Below, in pieces: positions 36,413 through 50,163 of a stretch of DNA of 64,000 nt. The notes below the pieces were generated by a model that saw only the letters and a list, made by a program, of their open reading frames with translations, made no database searches and had not been told where the DNA came from. A program made the translations under genes and the position numbers. The DNA comes from Diospyros lotus (lineage: Eukaryota; Streptophyta; Magnoliopsida; Ericales; Ebenaceae): contig NC_068340.1 of NCBI RefSeq assembly GCF_014633365.1, positions 39,270,328 through 39,334,327 of the forward strand. Reading direction: 5' to 3'. The first letter of the stretch is position 1; the number at the start of each line of letters is the position of its first letter.

Positions 36413-38422
36413 AATGTTTTGGTTGAGGCTCTTCTCCTTGGATTTGCCATTGGTACAATGTAAGTATTCTATAATAGTTAACTTTTACAGCAAGAAGGTG
36501 CAACTTAGCTGTTTAATTACTTTGTAACCATTCCATTGTAACAACAGAGGAAATGATTGAAATTATAGAACGAATAGGCGTTTTTCTAATATTAATAGGC
36601 AATGAAATTAACCAAGTCATTCTTGAATTTATTGCATAAGAACATTCATTAGTTGTCTCAGATTTTCCACCACATTCTTCGCGAGAAGGCGGTTCGATTG
36701 TAGGCTGGTGGAGATTTTAGAATGGTGGTGGCGAGAGGTTGTCGGCGAGGAGGAAAATGGAAGAAGAAGGTTGTCGGTGAGAAGGAATGAGGAAGAAGAC
36801 TGTGCTTGAGATTGTGCGAAGAAGACTGGAGACTGTGTTGAATGAGGAAGTAGGATGGGGCTTGTTGTGCTATGCTCGAAAAAGAGGGCTCATCTTGGCG
36901 CTTCTTTTGATAAAATCAATTAGTCAAAATATGAGAAATTCGAGCAATATAGAATTGTTCCCTTATAATTTCAATTATTATCAAAAACACTCCCTTAGTC
37001 CAAATTAAAAGTTTATTATAGATTAGTTATTGACTCGAATAATGTAATTTTATGTCAAATAATATTAATTAAATTATATTTAAATTATAATAATATCAAA
37101 CTGAAAAATAAAAAGAAGAGTTACCAATTATTTTTAGAATTTTGTTCTTTTGCCTGAGTGGGTTACCAAAAAAGATGCAAATTACAAAAATATCTTTCAC
37201 CCAAAATCAAATTTGCTTCATTTGCCCTTGCCCACCTATATTTTTCCTTTCCCATACTACATTTGACAACCACTTTCCTCTTGCTATCTCATCTCATGCT
37301 CACCGTTACTACATGCTCCATCTCAAAGAGAAAGCACCTAACAGTAGACGAATCAAATTTAATTTTAGATAAAGGGTATTCTCATCATTTGTACCATTTT
37401 TAGTCACCCTCTCAAACAAAATAGCAAAATTGTTATTTTTAATTGATGAAAAATCAATTGTCAGTGAATTATCCATTATCAAGTGATTTTAAATTTTATA
37501 TTAATATATAAATTCAAAAATCACTTAATATTAAAATTAACATAAATTTTACAATTTAAGTAATTTTGAGATTTATATTAATATATAATGTTAGTTTTTA
37601 TTAATAGAATTTAATAAAAAATTTAAAAATAAATTAAATTATATAAAAAATATTAATAAGTATGATGATAAAATTAAAATATAATAAAATATAAAATACA
37701 AAATTTAAAAATTAGTAACGTAATTTAATGGGCCAAACCTATATAATTGTCTTTGTAATTTTTTGTTTTTTTCACGTAAAATTTTTTGTTATTTTAATTA
37801 TATGATTATGTATATATTTTTTAATTAATTTAATGCCTATATTTTGATATTTTTTTTTATGTAACAACTTACATTTTTTATTATATTTATTACATTTTTT
37901 ATTTTTATATTTTTTAATCAATTTCATTTATGTATTTTGACATGTAAAAGAAAAAATAAAGTAAGATGAATCAATACTCTACCTAAACCAAGTTTATGGA
38001 TTAAATTGATTAAAAAATATAAATATAAAAATATGATTGAAATAATAAAAATTTTAAATTATTATATAAAAAATAATCAAAGTTAATTAGTTAAATTGAT
38101 ATAAAAAATATAAGTTTAGCGTACAAAAATATGAGGTTTGGCTAATTTAACGTTACTGTTAAATCGAATCGGCAGCAGTCATCTGCTCCCTTTAACAGCC
38201 TGAACCTCCCAGCGCACAGCGAAAGACAAATGGTGGCTGTAAATGTAGTTACCGAGCGGCGGCCTCTCATATCAAGACAGCTGATGAACTGATGAATTGC
38301 CATGTTCAATTACCGCGATTTGTGATTCGTCGACGAGGCTACAGCCGAAGGGTTTATCAAGGGTTTTGAGCGAACGCCGTCTCGCCGTTTCTCGGATGTG
38401 ACACCATTCTCTCTTCCCGTCC

Positions 38423-41400
38423 ATGGAGGTCCCGAACCCCGCAATCTTAACCAGACCTCGGTCCTTCTTTTCATCATCAATTTTCTGTCCCAAGAAGAAA
38501 CTTTACAAGTTCAAAATACCCAATTCAAGGTTGCCCATTTGCCCGCCACTTTCGACGCGTTTAGCGTTCTCTGCTACTAGGAATCTTCGAGTATCGGCTA
38601 GCTCTGGCCGCTCCACTAATCGCCGGAACTCGCTGAGGGAAAAACTTGCTGAAAAGCAACAGGTGCGTATTGATTCTATAGTTTTTGAACCAAGTTCTGG
38701 TAACGAGCGTTGCTCCTTCAATTCGGACAATGGTAGTCTCCGAGAAAGCGAGTTTAATTATAATGCCGGGGAGTCAAAATCAAATTCTCTGGGTGAATCT
38801 GTTTTATGGAATAAATTGGAGAATTGGGTTGATCAGTATAAGCAGGATTCGGAGTTTTGGGGCATTGGGTTTGGTCCTATATTTACTGTGTTTCAAGACT
38901 CACGAGGGATTGTCGAGAGGGTTGTTGTTAATGAGGACGAAATCTTGAGAAGAAGTGGAATAGATTCGAGTTTGTATAAGCAGAACGAACTTGTGGACTT
39001 CACGGAAGTGAACTCGAAAATATCTCATGCTAAATTTCTGGCTAGAGAGTTCGAGAGCGGGAATTTTGTGCTTCCAAAGAATAGTTCCGTTGCTAAGTTT
39101 GTAGTTTCTGATCGGCAGCAGGGTTTTGTTAATGCAATTCGGGCTTTTACGCTTGGACCTAGTTTGTCTAGGAAGCTCTCAAGATTAGGAATTATGGTGT
39201 TGTTTGGTTGTTTTGTGCTATGGGCAATAAAGGCAGCGCTGAGCGGTGGGAAAGATAAGGAAGAGTATACTAGATTGGAGAAAGAAATTATGAGGAGAAA
39301 GATAAAAGCAAGAAAGGAGAAAGAGAAGCTGGTGAAGGGTAGTGTAGAAGTTGTTCAGGATAGTGTCGAGCCACATATGGTGTCTGCTGAAAGGCCTACG
39401 CTCAACAAGCAGGATCTGGTGGATAGTATTATGAAAGCTAAAGCATCAAGTAATAAACCAGCAGCACACGGATCTTCTAATATTCATGCTTCTGAAAGTA
39501 AGGAGTTTGATAGTAAAATTCAGGAGATCAGAGCAATGGCAAGGGCGGCAAGAGAGATTGAGAGAGGAGATGTTTCACCAGGTGATAGTGATGGAGGAGA
39601 TGATCTAAACGTTAGCAAGCTGTCCAATCGACAGGAAGTGGACAAATGGCATAGAGAGGGAGATCCGGGAGATATGGATCTCCTGAATAACCAGTCTAAT
39701 GAATATTTGGGCCAAACAGGAGGTCTTAATGGAGCTTCAATGCCTTTGTCTTTACCTGATATGAAGAGCAATGATAATGGATCTAATGAGGAAGCTTTGT
39801 CAGATACTGGCAATAGGCAAGCTTCTGTGACTTCGATCACGAAAACTTCCCGTGACCATGAGACCGCCTCAACAGATATGATGAATATTGAGAATGAAGT
39901 AAAGGTGATGGATATTGCCGAAGTGAGCCAATTACCCAGTACTTCAAAATCCCAGTCGAGCAAACTAAAGAAAAGGTTCAGAGCAAAACCAAGGGTGATA
40001 TCTTCAGTTAAGGAAGCTAGGGAGTTCCTCTCTCAAAAATGTGACAAACTAGAGCCAAAGCAAGAACTCCAAGATAGAAATGCGCTAGAAGATGCAGCAA
40101 TTTCAAGTCTTGATAGTGGAAAGGAAACCGATGACACCGCAAAGCAGATATTGGACAAAGACACTGAAGTGTCTGACCATACCGCTCTAGATGGCAGATC
40201 AGATTTTAACCCTGATATTAATGACCACTATGTTTCTGTTATGAAGAGAAGGGAAACTCTTCCAACAGAAAGAATTGATCCTGAAGTTGCTGATGAAGGA
40301 CCGAAGGAGAATGGTCTTTGGATACCAAGAGCTTTAGGTCATGAAGAAAATTTTAACAGTTTAGAGACAGGATCATCTAGTTTCTCATTGCCAAGTGAAA
40401 GGGAAATAGATAATGGCACTGGCCAGGTACTGGACAAGGAAAACAATGGCTTCCAATATGCCATTTTAGGCGGGCCATTAGATTCTGTGTCTGCTGCAAG
40501 TGCTTGTGGAGATTCTAATCCAAAAGTAAGAGATAGTGATCCTGAAGATGTTGGGGGAAATGATAAAGTGGATAATCTGCAAAATCCCCCAATTTCCTTA
40601 ATTCATGAAAGCAACAGTAGAAGTACAGAGATGGTACCATCAGTCAGTAGGGAGAACTGGGTAGCAAAAAATTTTCATGAACTCGAGCCTCTAGTCAAGA
40701 AGATTGGAGGTGGCTTCAGATATAACTATATGGAGGCTAGGGAAAAAGTTAAACAAGAATTATATTTAAATTCAGATATTATACAGCCCAAATCTGATGA
40801 AAATGACGATGAATTTGACTGGATGAAAGATGACAGGCTTAGAGAAATTGTGTTTCAAGTCCGGGAGAATGAGTTAGCAGGGAAAGATCCATTTTACCAG
40901 ATGGATGATGAAGCCAAACTCAAATTCTTTCAGGGACTTGAGAGAAAAGTTGAGAAAGAGAATCAGAACCAGTTAAATTTGCATAAGTGGATCCACTCAA
41001 ACATTGAAAACCTTGACTATGGTGCAGGTAATTGATTATTCTGAGGGCTACTCTTTTTTCTTTTTTTTTTTGGTTTCATATTCAATCTTTGTCGCCTTAG
41101 GCGGTGGAATGTATTGAAATTTTAAAATTTCTGAAAAAAATAGCGATGCAATATATGTCCCGCTACATTTATATTTTTTCAGATTAAGCATGTTAGTTCT
41201 ATATCTTTCCCCATATTTTGGTTATCATTTTATTGTCCAAAACCACAAATTTCTCAAATTCGTGGCACTGAGAATTACTGCTGGGTTGACAGTGGGATTT
41301 TGTTTTCCCTAAATGATTTTGCTTATCATGAACTACTGCTGTGTACCTATGTCAACTACCTGTTACCCATTAACGCGTCATTTTGCATTCCAAAAACAGT

Positions 41401-44400
41401 GGCCTAATTCCGTTTTTATTGCTTCCTTGTAGATGGTATCAGCTTATATGATCCACTGGAGAAAATTATACCCCGTTGGAAAGGTCCTCCAATAGATAAA
41501 AATCCCAAGTCCCCTGATAGTTTTCTTGAGAGAAATAAAAGCTTTTCTAGAAATTCAAGTAATTCATACATTGAGAGAGAGGATGGGCAAGGCTCCTGTC
41601 AGAAAGCTAAAGAATTTTTCTCCAACAAAAATACTCTGTCAACTTCAGAAGTAAGTAACAAGAATATTAAACTTCTCAATGGTGTTTCAAAGAGCCACAA
41701 GACAGTTATTGAAAGCAGCAATGGTTCTGTTAGAGCAGGCAAAAAGTCAGGAAAAGAGTACTGGGAGCACACAAAGAAATGGTCCCAAGGGTTTTTGGAA
41801 TCTTACAATGCAGAGTCAGACCCGGAAATCAGAGCTGTCATGAAGGATGTAGGGAAGGATTTGGATCGATGGATCACCGAGAAAGAAATACAGGAAGCGT
41901 CCGATCTGATGAATAAGATACCTGAGAGGGGACGGCAATTTGTTGAAAAGAAACTTAATAAGGTCAGAAGAGAAATGGAACTTTTCGGGCCACAAGCTGT
42001 TGTGAGCAAGTACCGTGAATATGCAGAAGAGAAGGAAGATCATTTATGGTGGCTAGATCTACCCTTTGTACTGGTATACTTATTTCATCCTCTCTTTCCT
42101 GTGTCCAGTTACCCATTCCTCGTTTTTCTTTTCCTGATTTTGTATGGCGGGGTGGGAGAGAGGAATTACTTGTTCCAACCTAACATGTGATAGTATTCAG
42201 TGTTTTAAGCTTTATTTTTCAATTCTATCTTTTATGTCTCTTTCTTTGCTTGTATTGTTATGTTACCGGTCTTCCTCATTTTAAACTTCATTGAAACTCC
42301 TTTACCCAACCAAAAAAAAAAAAAACTTTATTGAAACGTTGGCTTGTCTGTATGTAACTCTCTGGGTTTTAAGTGGACTGTTGTCTGAGTATCTTCCTTA
42401 GCATGCTGTGAAATACTCAATGAATATTGTAAAGACTTCTCAGATATTTAGGTGGATATTTGTGTCGTCTGGATTTGTACAATGAATGCAAAATGTCTCA
42501 TTTCCCTATTTTATGTTTTCCAGTGTATCGAATTGTACACATATGAAAGTGAGGAACCGAATATAGGATTTTATTCACTCGAGATGGCAGCAGATCTCGA
42601 ATTGGATCCAAAGCAGTATCATGTGATTGCTTTTGAGGACCCTGGTGATTGCAAGAATCTGTGCTATATTATACAGTCTCATATGGAGATGCTTGGAAAT
42701 GGCAATGCATTTGTTGTTGCAAGGCCACCTAAGGTAATGACTGTTCCTTTCTACTACTGTTTTCTCCTAGTTTATGTTTTGCAGTCATTTTAGGTATTTG
42801 CTGTCAAATGACTTGAAATGCTGGCTGGACTATGAGGTCAATGCATGCAACTAAGAATAAGCACTAGACCACTTGGATCTGTTGTTAGCTTAAACCAGCT
42901 GCTTATGAATTCTTTTGTATGTGGATATGTATAGACAAAGTTATTGCTATGAAATATTTGAATGGACACTTGGACCCTATGTTTGGACACTTTGACCTTA
43001 TGGTCATGCTACTTGGTACCCTACCCGCCCCATTCATATCCCCTTTCTCTTACACCCCTATGTGGAGTATATGGACAGAGAAGTAACATAGAGAATAATT
43101 TTCATCTTTCTCTGCACTATTTTAGTTTTTACTATTTTTGCAATTATCCAATTGCAAAAAGGCAAGGGAAAGATTGCACAAATACAACCTGCCCCAACCC
43201 TTGCTAATTGAGGCCGCATGCTCTTGTAGGATGCCCTTTTATCCACTATTATCCATAACTCACATAAAACACTACTCTTCCTAGACAGTTAATGTCTTCT
43301 CAAATACTATCTATTGTTGTCTCTCAGAATTATTTATCCATGGAATATGAAGATCATCTATTCGTGCATAATATATTTTCCTGTTTACTAATGACTCAAT
43401 AATAAACCAGAATGTATTGTAATTAAAGTCATAACATTTTGTATCTTATAAATATATAACTGTATTTATTTCACATGTCAAGGGTACAACCGTCATTGAC
43501 ATTATATTACCCCTGTTGATATTCCTCACTTCCCAAATAAAGGAAGAGTGACAATCTTTACATTACTTCTCCTCTTGCATTTGTTACCATATGTACCTGC
43601 CTCTCCCATACCTCAACCACCCCAATAAAGCATAAAGAAGAACAAATAGAAACTGAGAAGAAACTCTACATTAACTATATGGAGCCTTAACGAATTTCTG
43701 CATATTCATCTTTATAGAAATCACACACGCTTTGCAGATCTGTAGCAATTATTCAAAAATTCTCTAAAGTTTAGAAAATATATTTCCTGTATGCTTGTTA
43801 CAATAATATGTAAGATTTCTACTGGCTATTTTGTTCCTTTTTCCATGAAGTTCCTAAGTAGGAACCCATAATGCTTTCTATTATGGGAGATGACCATGCA
43901 TATCACTGTAGAACAATATTCCTAAGTAAAGCTCGGAGAACTTCTTAAACAAATAATAAATCCTTTCTTGTGAATCTTTTATATTATAAAAAATTTGACC
44001 ACCCTTAATCTCTGTTTGGAACTAGAGTTTTTTTTCAACAGAAAGGAAAATTGAAGAAAATGAAACAACTTATTGCATGCACATAAGAATAACTATTTTC
44101 CTTTTCTGTTCCATTTTTATCCATAGATCCTTACCAGATGTATTATTAAGGTGATTTCCAGCTGTCAGTAAGTACATTTTATCTGGTTAACCAGGAGATC
44201 TTCAGAATGAGTAAAACATCTGTTTACATGCCTTTTGCCTAAATGTATTCCTGCACAAAGGACAAAAAGAATGATTTCTGTTTCTGTCCGTTGGTTCATC
44301 CCAAAGTCAAACTGCTAGAGTTTCTCTAATGCATATGGATTATATAAGCTACAACTTGCTTTCTTCTTCAGAGCAAAACCTTATTATTATTATTATTATT

Positions 44401-45128
44401 TTCACTTTTGCCCTTCATAGGATGCTTTTCGGGAAGCCAAAGCAAATGGCTTTAGTGTTACAGTCCTCAGGAAAGGGGAGTTGCAGCTGAATGTGGACCG
44501 GACACTGGAAGAGGTTGAGGAAGAAATTACTGAGATTGGTAGCAAGATATACCATGATAAGATCATGCATGAACGCTCTGTGGATATAGGTGCCTTAATG
44601 AAGGGTGTATTTGGAACCAGCAAACCTGCTAAAAGGTATCCTTTGAACTGGGACCAGAGACATTTTCAGCCACTAGAGGTGGTAGCTAAGTGATCATGTG
44701 GCAACTTGAAATGCCCTTGGCTAATCCAATTTGGGTTTAAACATCAGGCTTTCCTGTAAACCAGATATTGCGTGTGCTACCTAGTGGTTCACTCAATCTC
44801 CATGGGGCTGGGTTAGGCTATGCCTGGAGCCCACTGGGATCTCTCTCCCTTCTAATTCTTCAGTGGATGGGGGTTGTTCTAGTCATTCCTAGCTAAGATT
44901 GCCTCCCTTTCTCCCTCCTCTCCCCTTTTTCAATGAGCAAAAACTAACAAAGATTTTAGCAATATTGTCATGGAAAATTCTATTTTTGCTGTTATCTTGC
45001 ACTGCTAAAAAGAATTTAATTGTGCTCTCTGAATTTGCACAAGTGAATATCTTATCCTGGTATTTTCTTATCTTTTTTTTTTTTTCAGGAGAAGATCAAG
45101 GCGGAAACTGAGAAAGCCTAGAAAATAA
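38423..45128 (+). CDS. EMB1703: EMB1703-like large plastid-type protein
   Basis: Five exons give 1236 aa: 38423-41027, 41433-42073, 42524-42733, 44421-44635 and 45089-45128, with all phases consistent. The first 60 or so residues are rich in Ser, Arg and Lys with few acids, as in a chloroplast transit peptide. One transmembrane helix is seen at about 254-275 (GIMVLFGCFVLWAIKAAL). A long acidic, Ser-rich, low-complexity middle follows. The conserved C-terminal part carries DYGAGDGISLYDP, WKGPP, LWWLDLPFVLCIELYTYE, FYSLEMAADLEL and DPKQYHVIAFED, and ends in a very basic RRRSRRKLRKPRK tail. I recognise this C-terminal block as that of Arabidopsis EMBRYO DEFECTIVE 1703 and its paralogues, required in embryo/plastid development; the molecular activity is not known to me. 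The acidic middle is the least conserved part, and the symbol is by resemblance only. Confidence 0.88.
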
Positions 45129-48100
45129 AGAAGATAGTCATCTTGAAACTTTCAAGAAGGTATATCAGTCCTACTAAACACTGAACTGCTTTTTTTGAAT
45201 GAACGGCTGTCCTATTGAACATACATATGTGTGCTTGTTTTAAGTATGGCTTGCGATGCTCCCTGTTATGACTCTATTATGAAAGTTCCAGGTTTCTAAT
45301 GATCTCTATCTTGAAGCAAGCAGGACAACTTAGTTGCAACCACCAAATGTCTTTATTTATTATGTCACATTTTTTGGAATTAAAATTTTTTCTTATTTGT
45401 GTTGATTATTTGTTAATCTTGTTCCAAGGTTACTGAAATACTATGTTGAAATCTAAAAATTCAGGTAAGGGTCCCTAATTTGCGTTTTTGTTATGTCCAA
45501 AATCAAAAGGAGGCAATATATTGTGCAATCCCCTATGAAGTAGCCTTTTCTTAGTTGTCATGTATCATTCTGTAGCTAGTTTTTAGAATGGGAGCACTAT
45601 TTGCACTTGCATAGTTGGAATACTCCCAAGTACTCTCCTCCTTTTTCTTTTTCTTTTTTTCCTTTTTTGGATAAAGCAACAAAACTTTTGTTAAAATAGA
45701 GAAAAACAGCCATGCTATTGAAGGTACCACTGAGGAAAGCTACTGACCCTGTGAAAACAAGCAACAAGAAACCCCACGAACATATTAGGACCATGTTGAG
45801 ACATTCCAAATTATACCAAACCAACCAGAGAGGTGAACACAACCACCATGGGACCCACACTTGTCAAAGTAAAACTTGCAAATGTGACCAGTTTGAACTG
45901 CTCCATGGTTCCAAAGCGAGCCTAACGAGCAAAACCACCCTAGTAACCACAAGGCAACTCCTCCATGAATACGTGCTTACCCGACCTAGTGAACTTCAAC
46001 AGGAGTTTAAGCACTAAAGCAGAGACAGCTTAACACACTGCTAAATAGCACACTATCAAACCAAAATGACATAGCCGACTTTTTTTTCAAAACATTATCT
46101 GGCCCAAAATTTCATGATTTGAGTTTGTGATAAGTACCCTTAGGAATTTTTTCTCACCTGAGGTGCACAAGTATGAACTCTCCTCTTTGAATTCCGTCAC
46201 TCCAGGATGTTCATTAGTGTCTCCTTGTTGTACTTTAAAGCTGCTCTAACCTCTTCATGGGCCTGCCAAATATGTTCAGCAAAAGCCCCCATCATCACTT
46301 GCTTTAGCTTGCTGTGGTATAGGCACTGAGTCAAGAACATGTTCAGGTTTGAACCCATAAGCAGCTTTGGGTGGTGCCTTTATGATGTTTCTATTCATCA
46401 AATTATTGTAAGCAAATTCAGCTTGTGGTATTACAAAGACAAGATATCCCAGCATGTTTCCCTAACTGTTGTTGATTGCTTCTGCTTGACCTTCCTTTTG
46501 TGGATGCAAGTTGCTGGACTATTTGAGCTGAGTTCCCAAATTCCTCCACAAAGTTTTCCAAAAGTGCTCCAGGAATTTTACATCTCTGTCAAAAACAATA
46601 GTAGTTGGATCAACATGCAGTCTGACTAATTTTTTGAAAAACTTCTCAGCAATATGCTACATAAAATTGACCAAGTTCTATATTTGGTTTATGGAAATGC
46701 TCTTGGATAAGATTTACCAAGTTGCTCTTTTGTGACCTAGAGGCCTGAGGTTCAAGTCAGGAAACAACTTCTTTGCTAAGAATGGATAGTGTTGCATACA
46801 TTTGACCTTCCCCGTAGTCTGATGCAGTAGTATCTTGCACTAGGTTCACCTTTCTGTGCAGACTTGCCTATTTGTTTTTAACCTCATTCTCATTGTTATG
46901 GTCATAATATTGGTAGCATGGCCGGTTTATTGGTCTGAAATTGATGTTAATGTGAGGGCATGATGTCTTTGTCAAAATTCTTTAGTGAAGTTGCTGTAGT
47001 CTGTAGAAACTGCTGCCTGAAGTGAGTGGGACAAACTAATAATGAAAAGGCTAAGCGTTATTTGAGCTTTGATCTTATTAGGTGCATATAGTGTTGTTAT
47101 CCATGATGAATCATCAGCATAGACAAATTAATAAGATGACTTGAGATATTTTTGAGTTGTCTATTCATTTTTGTTTAATTTATGGGCACCTTAAACTAGG
47201 TCAACTTCAAACACATTCAATTGAAGGATTCCTTTATAGCCCATCCCAAATAATTGGGACCCTGTCTTAACCAGTGTCTCTGAGCTTGGTTAATTATATT
47301 TAATGGTAGTTGGAGTTAATTCTTCTGGTGTTATGTCCATCATTGGAATGGATATTCATGATTTGAGCACGATTCATATTGTATGCATCCTATGGACAAT
47401 GCTGAATGGTTAAGAGTAGGATTGGCATATGGTTGAAACATGGCTCTAATGGGTTGAGTTAGCTGACATGTTTTGATGAAACGATCCTCGAGCATTTATG
47501 AAACCTTGGAAATAGTTGTCCATTTTGTCTGAACTCTTGTCATCCATTTGGGATTGGGATGCTATTATATGCTTTCAGAGAACATAACCAGTTTGGGCTT
47601 GTCCTTGCAGGGAACGTACCAACACTGTTGAGAAGAAAAGAGCAAGAATTACAACAAAACAACCAAATCATTAAACGTTGTCATTGGGAAAGCAGAGTAT
47701 ATGTTATTGGCAATTGTCCTGTGTTCATCCTCTTCCAAATGTGTTCAATGCCCTGGGGGATTTTGATTTGCTAGATTGATTTTGACTACCATGTTTAGGT
47801 ATCTACCGAGAAGTTCTATTTCAATGCTCATTCCACACATTACAAACCATGGCTTCTTACAGCTTGCAGCCTGTGGTAGAACCTGTGTAAATGAAGAAAA
47901 TTTCAAGATGAGGACCACAATTAGGATTGTAGTTTAAAAGGGTGGATCCTGATGAACGAGGCTTCTTACTTGCAAGTGTTAAGCGAGTCGTTTTTTATAC
48001 TGTCTTACTCGTCTTATAAAAAATTATTTTTGTAATACTTGAAAAATAATCTTACTATAATAATTAGTATTGTACTTTATTCATGTAAATTTGCTCTCTT

Positions 48101-49079
48101 ATAGGGGATTTTTGTTGAGATTATGGGGAGGGTTTGATTTTTGTGTCCGTTCATATTTTTTATATTTGTTCTTAAAATTTTGAAAAAAAAAAAAAATGGA
48201 GACACCAAGAGGTGGTTTTATACCTGCTATATAATTAATATTATTATTTAATATAAGTATATAATAAAATGATATATCAATCTTAAAAAAATAGGTGATC
48301 TGTTTAAAGAAAAATATTTAATAAACATATCCATAAAGATAGGGATCGAAATAGATTTGTTTTTTTCACTAATTGTAGCAATAAAACTAAATGGACTTGC
48401 TTTTGTAATTTGGGCTTGACTAACTCAAATTAAAATTTGGGTTTTGTTGTATTCAATATATATTTTTAATATTTAAATATTTTTATTGATTAATAAAAAA
48501 TTAATAATCAATAAAAATATTTAAATACTAAAAAAGAAATGCAGTATTCATCAGCAGAACCTTTTTAACTTCTTTTACTAAGTTTTTAATATTGTCACAT
48601 AAACATAATTTTTTTTTATTTCATCTATGTTTTACTAATTCAAAAAAGAAAAATAATAAATAAAGAATTTATTTATGTTGATTCTTGATTCAATTTCATT
48701 TAAGCTAATCATCAAAATAATTCAATTATTTTCGTATTTTATTTGACATATAAAATTAATTTATAAGAATATTTACTTTAACTTGACATGTCAAATATTA
48801 TATAATAATAATATTTATAAAATTCATATGTACATATAAATAAATTTTTTTATATATATAACGTGTAAAAAAATAAATAAATTAAATATAATAATTTTTT
48901 TTCTTTTTACTATATACATGTGAATTTTAAAATTATTATTATTATATAACATTTAGCTGTCAAGTTATTTATATTCTCCTCCTAAATTAAATTTATATAT
49001 TAAATAAAATTATAAATTAATAAAAATGATTGGATTATTTTCATCGGTAGTCCATTTCATTATTATTATTATTATTATT
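45129..49079. other. Intergenic DNA 3' of the EMB1703-like gene
   Basis: Contains the gypsy integrase fossil, other repeat-like DNA at 45700-46020 without a recognised class, and AT-rich DNA from 47950 on. No intact gene. Confidence 0.5.
46130..46700 (-). pseudogene. Ty3/gypsy integrase fossil
   Basis: On the minus strand broken frames read [20 protein letters not shown] (around 46600-46540), HPQKEGQAEAINNS (46506-46465) and PQAEFAYNN (46428-46402), then AAYGFKPEHVLD. These are the DR/DRDxxF, HPQTDGQ and AEFAYN motifs of plant gypsy integrase cores, in the right order. Several stops and frameshifts interrupt them. No LTRs were located, so the ends are unknown. Confidence 0.8.
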
Positions 49080-49632
49080 TATTTTCAGGGCAGCCCTATA
49101 ATATGCGCCCATTTCCATTTCATCCCCGACTCCGTTCACACACTGCAACAGCTTTGTTGTCACACACTGCAACAGCTTTGTTGTTTGATTGGTCCAATCG
49201 AAGAGGGAGGAGGAGGAGGAGGCTGGATTGAGTTGAATTCGATGAAGAGATCGAAACGGAAATTGTAAATTCCAATCCCAAGCTTTCTTCGTCCAGAGAG
49301 TTGTTCAGATTCTAGAAATGCAGTGTCTGTAGTCTCAGATTCCAGGTACTTCCTCACCCTATTATTCATATAAGAAAATCAGTGATTCAATTTGATAACC
49401 GGTGAATCGATTTGATCTGCTACTGGGGATATTTTCTGCAAGTAATTTTTGCTCTCTGCTTGTTTACACAGTTGTAACTAAAAAGTACTGATGCACCAAA
49501 CTGTGAGATTGATGGTTTCCTTTTTCTTTGTATAGATTACTAGGAAAGGAAACAAAAACTCGACCTCTCGGGGAATTCCTCTTTGCTTCTTCATCCAAAC
49601 AGAAATTGGGCGCCGAGGCCTTGAAATTAACG
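49080..49632 (+). other. Probable 5' leader exons of the PTH2 gene
   Basis: Two non-coding exon candidates fit: one ending at 49345 (TTCCAG then GTACTT) and one from 49536 (TATAG acceptor) to 49632 (AACG then GTAAAT). The next usable acceptor in this direction is at 52048, just before the PTH2 start codon. Base composition is richer here than in the flanking AT tracts. No transcript evidence is available, so the leader structure is inference from splice-site strings only. Confidence 0.4.
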
Positions 49633-50163
49633 GTAAATATGATATATTGGTACATGTAAGTTATCAATGATAGGTTGAGCTTGTCTACGCAATGTGCCAG
49701 GTGGATTGGGGGTAAAAGCATATTACTGACTTATATTTTACAATTGTTAATGCTGAGTTGCCCACTTAACTATTGGGTCTTGCTTGATGTAAGATTTTCT
49801 CTGCGTGCATATTTGGTTTTAATTTTATTTTTAATTTTCTTCACACTTTGGAGTACTCTGAATGCATTTTCTCCTTAAAATTAGTAGGTACTGAGAGCAA
49901 ACACAAATCACAAGAGGGCGGAGGTTAAGTAATTTACTTATGAGGGTAAAACAAATGTACCAGGATTAAGGGGATCATGATTAATATTATCTGGTAGTAA
50001 TATCTTAGGGTTTCCAAAGAGGTATAGAAGATCTGAAAATAGTGAATTTAGGTACTCAATGCCATCCTAAAACTGTTCTGTTCATTTTACATTTTATAGG
50101 GAATAATCTAATATCATAAACTAAAAGTTGCAGGGAGTGGAGTTTTGATTGGAAACATGTAAA

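Larger units (their letters stand above)
30127..38422. other. Gene-free, element-rich interval
   Basis: No gene was recognised between LPP B and the EMB1703-like gene. It holds the solo LTR, a foldback at 33975, an LTR-like scrap at 34380, a dispersed repeat at 34811, a hAT-like element at 35501 and a (TA)n tract at 36392. The remainder (32850-33950 and 36500-38150) is AT-rich with nothing identifiable. Confidence 0.6.

Noticed and set aside
39520..39963. A 147-aa minus-strand ORF
   Set aside because: It lies wholly antisense inside the EMB1703-like first exon and is Ser/Leu-rich, as shadows of acidic coding DNA are.
45597..46017. ORFs on both strands near 45.7 kb
   Set aside because: No recognisable family and low-quality composition; likely repeat-derived, with no boundary found.
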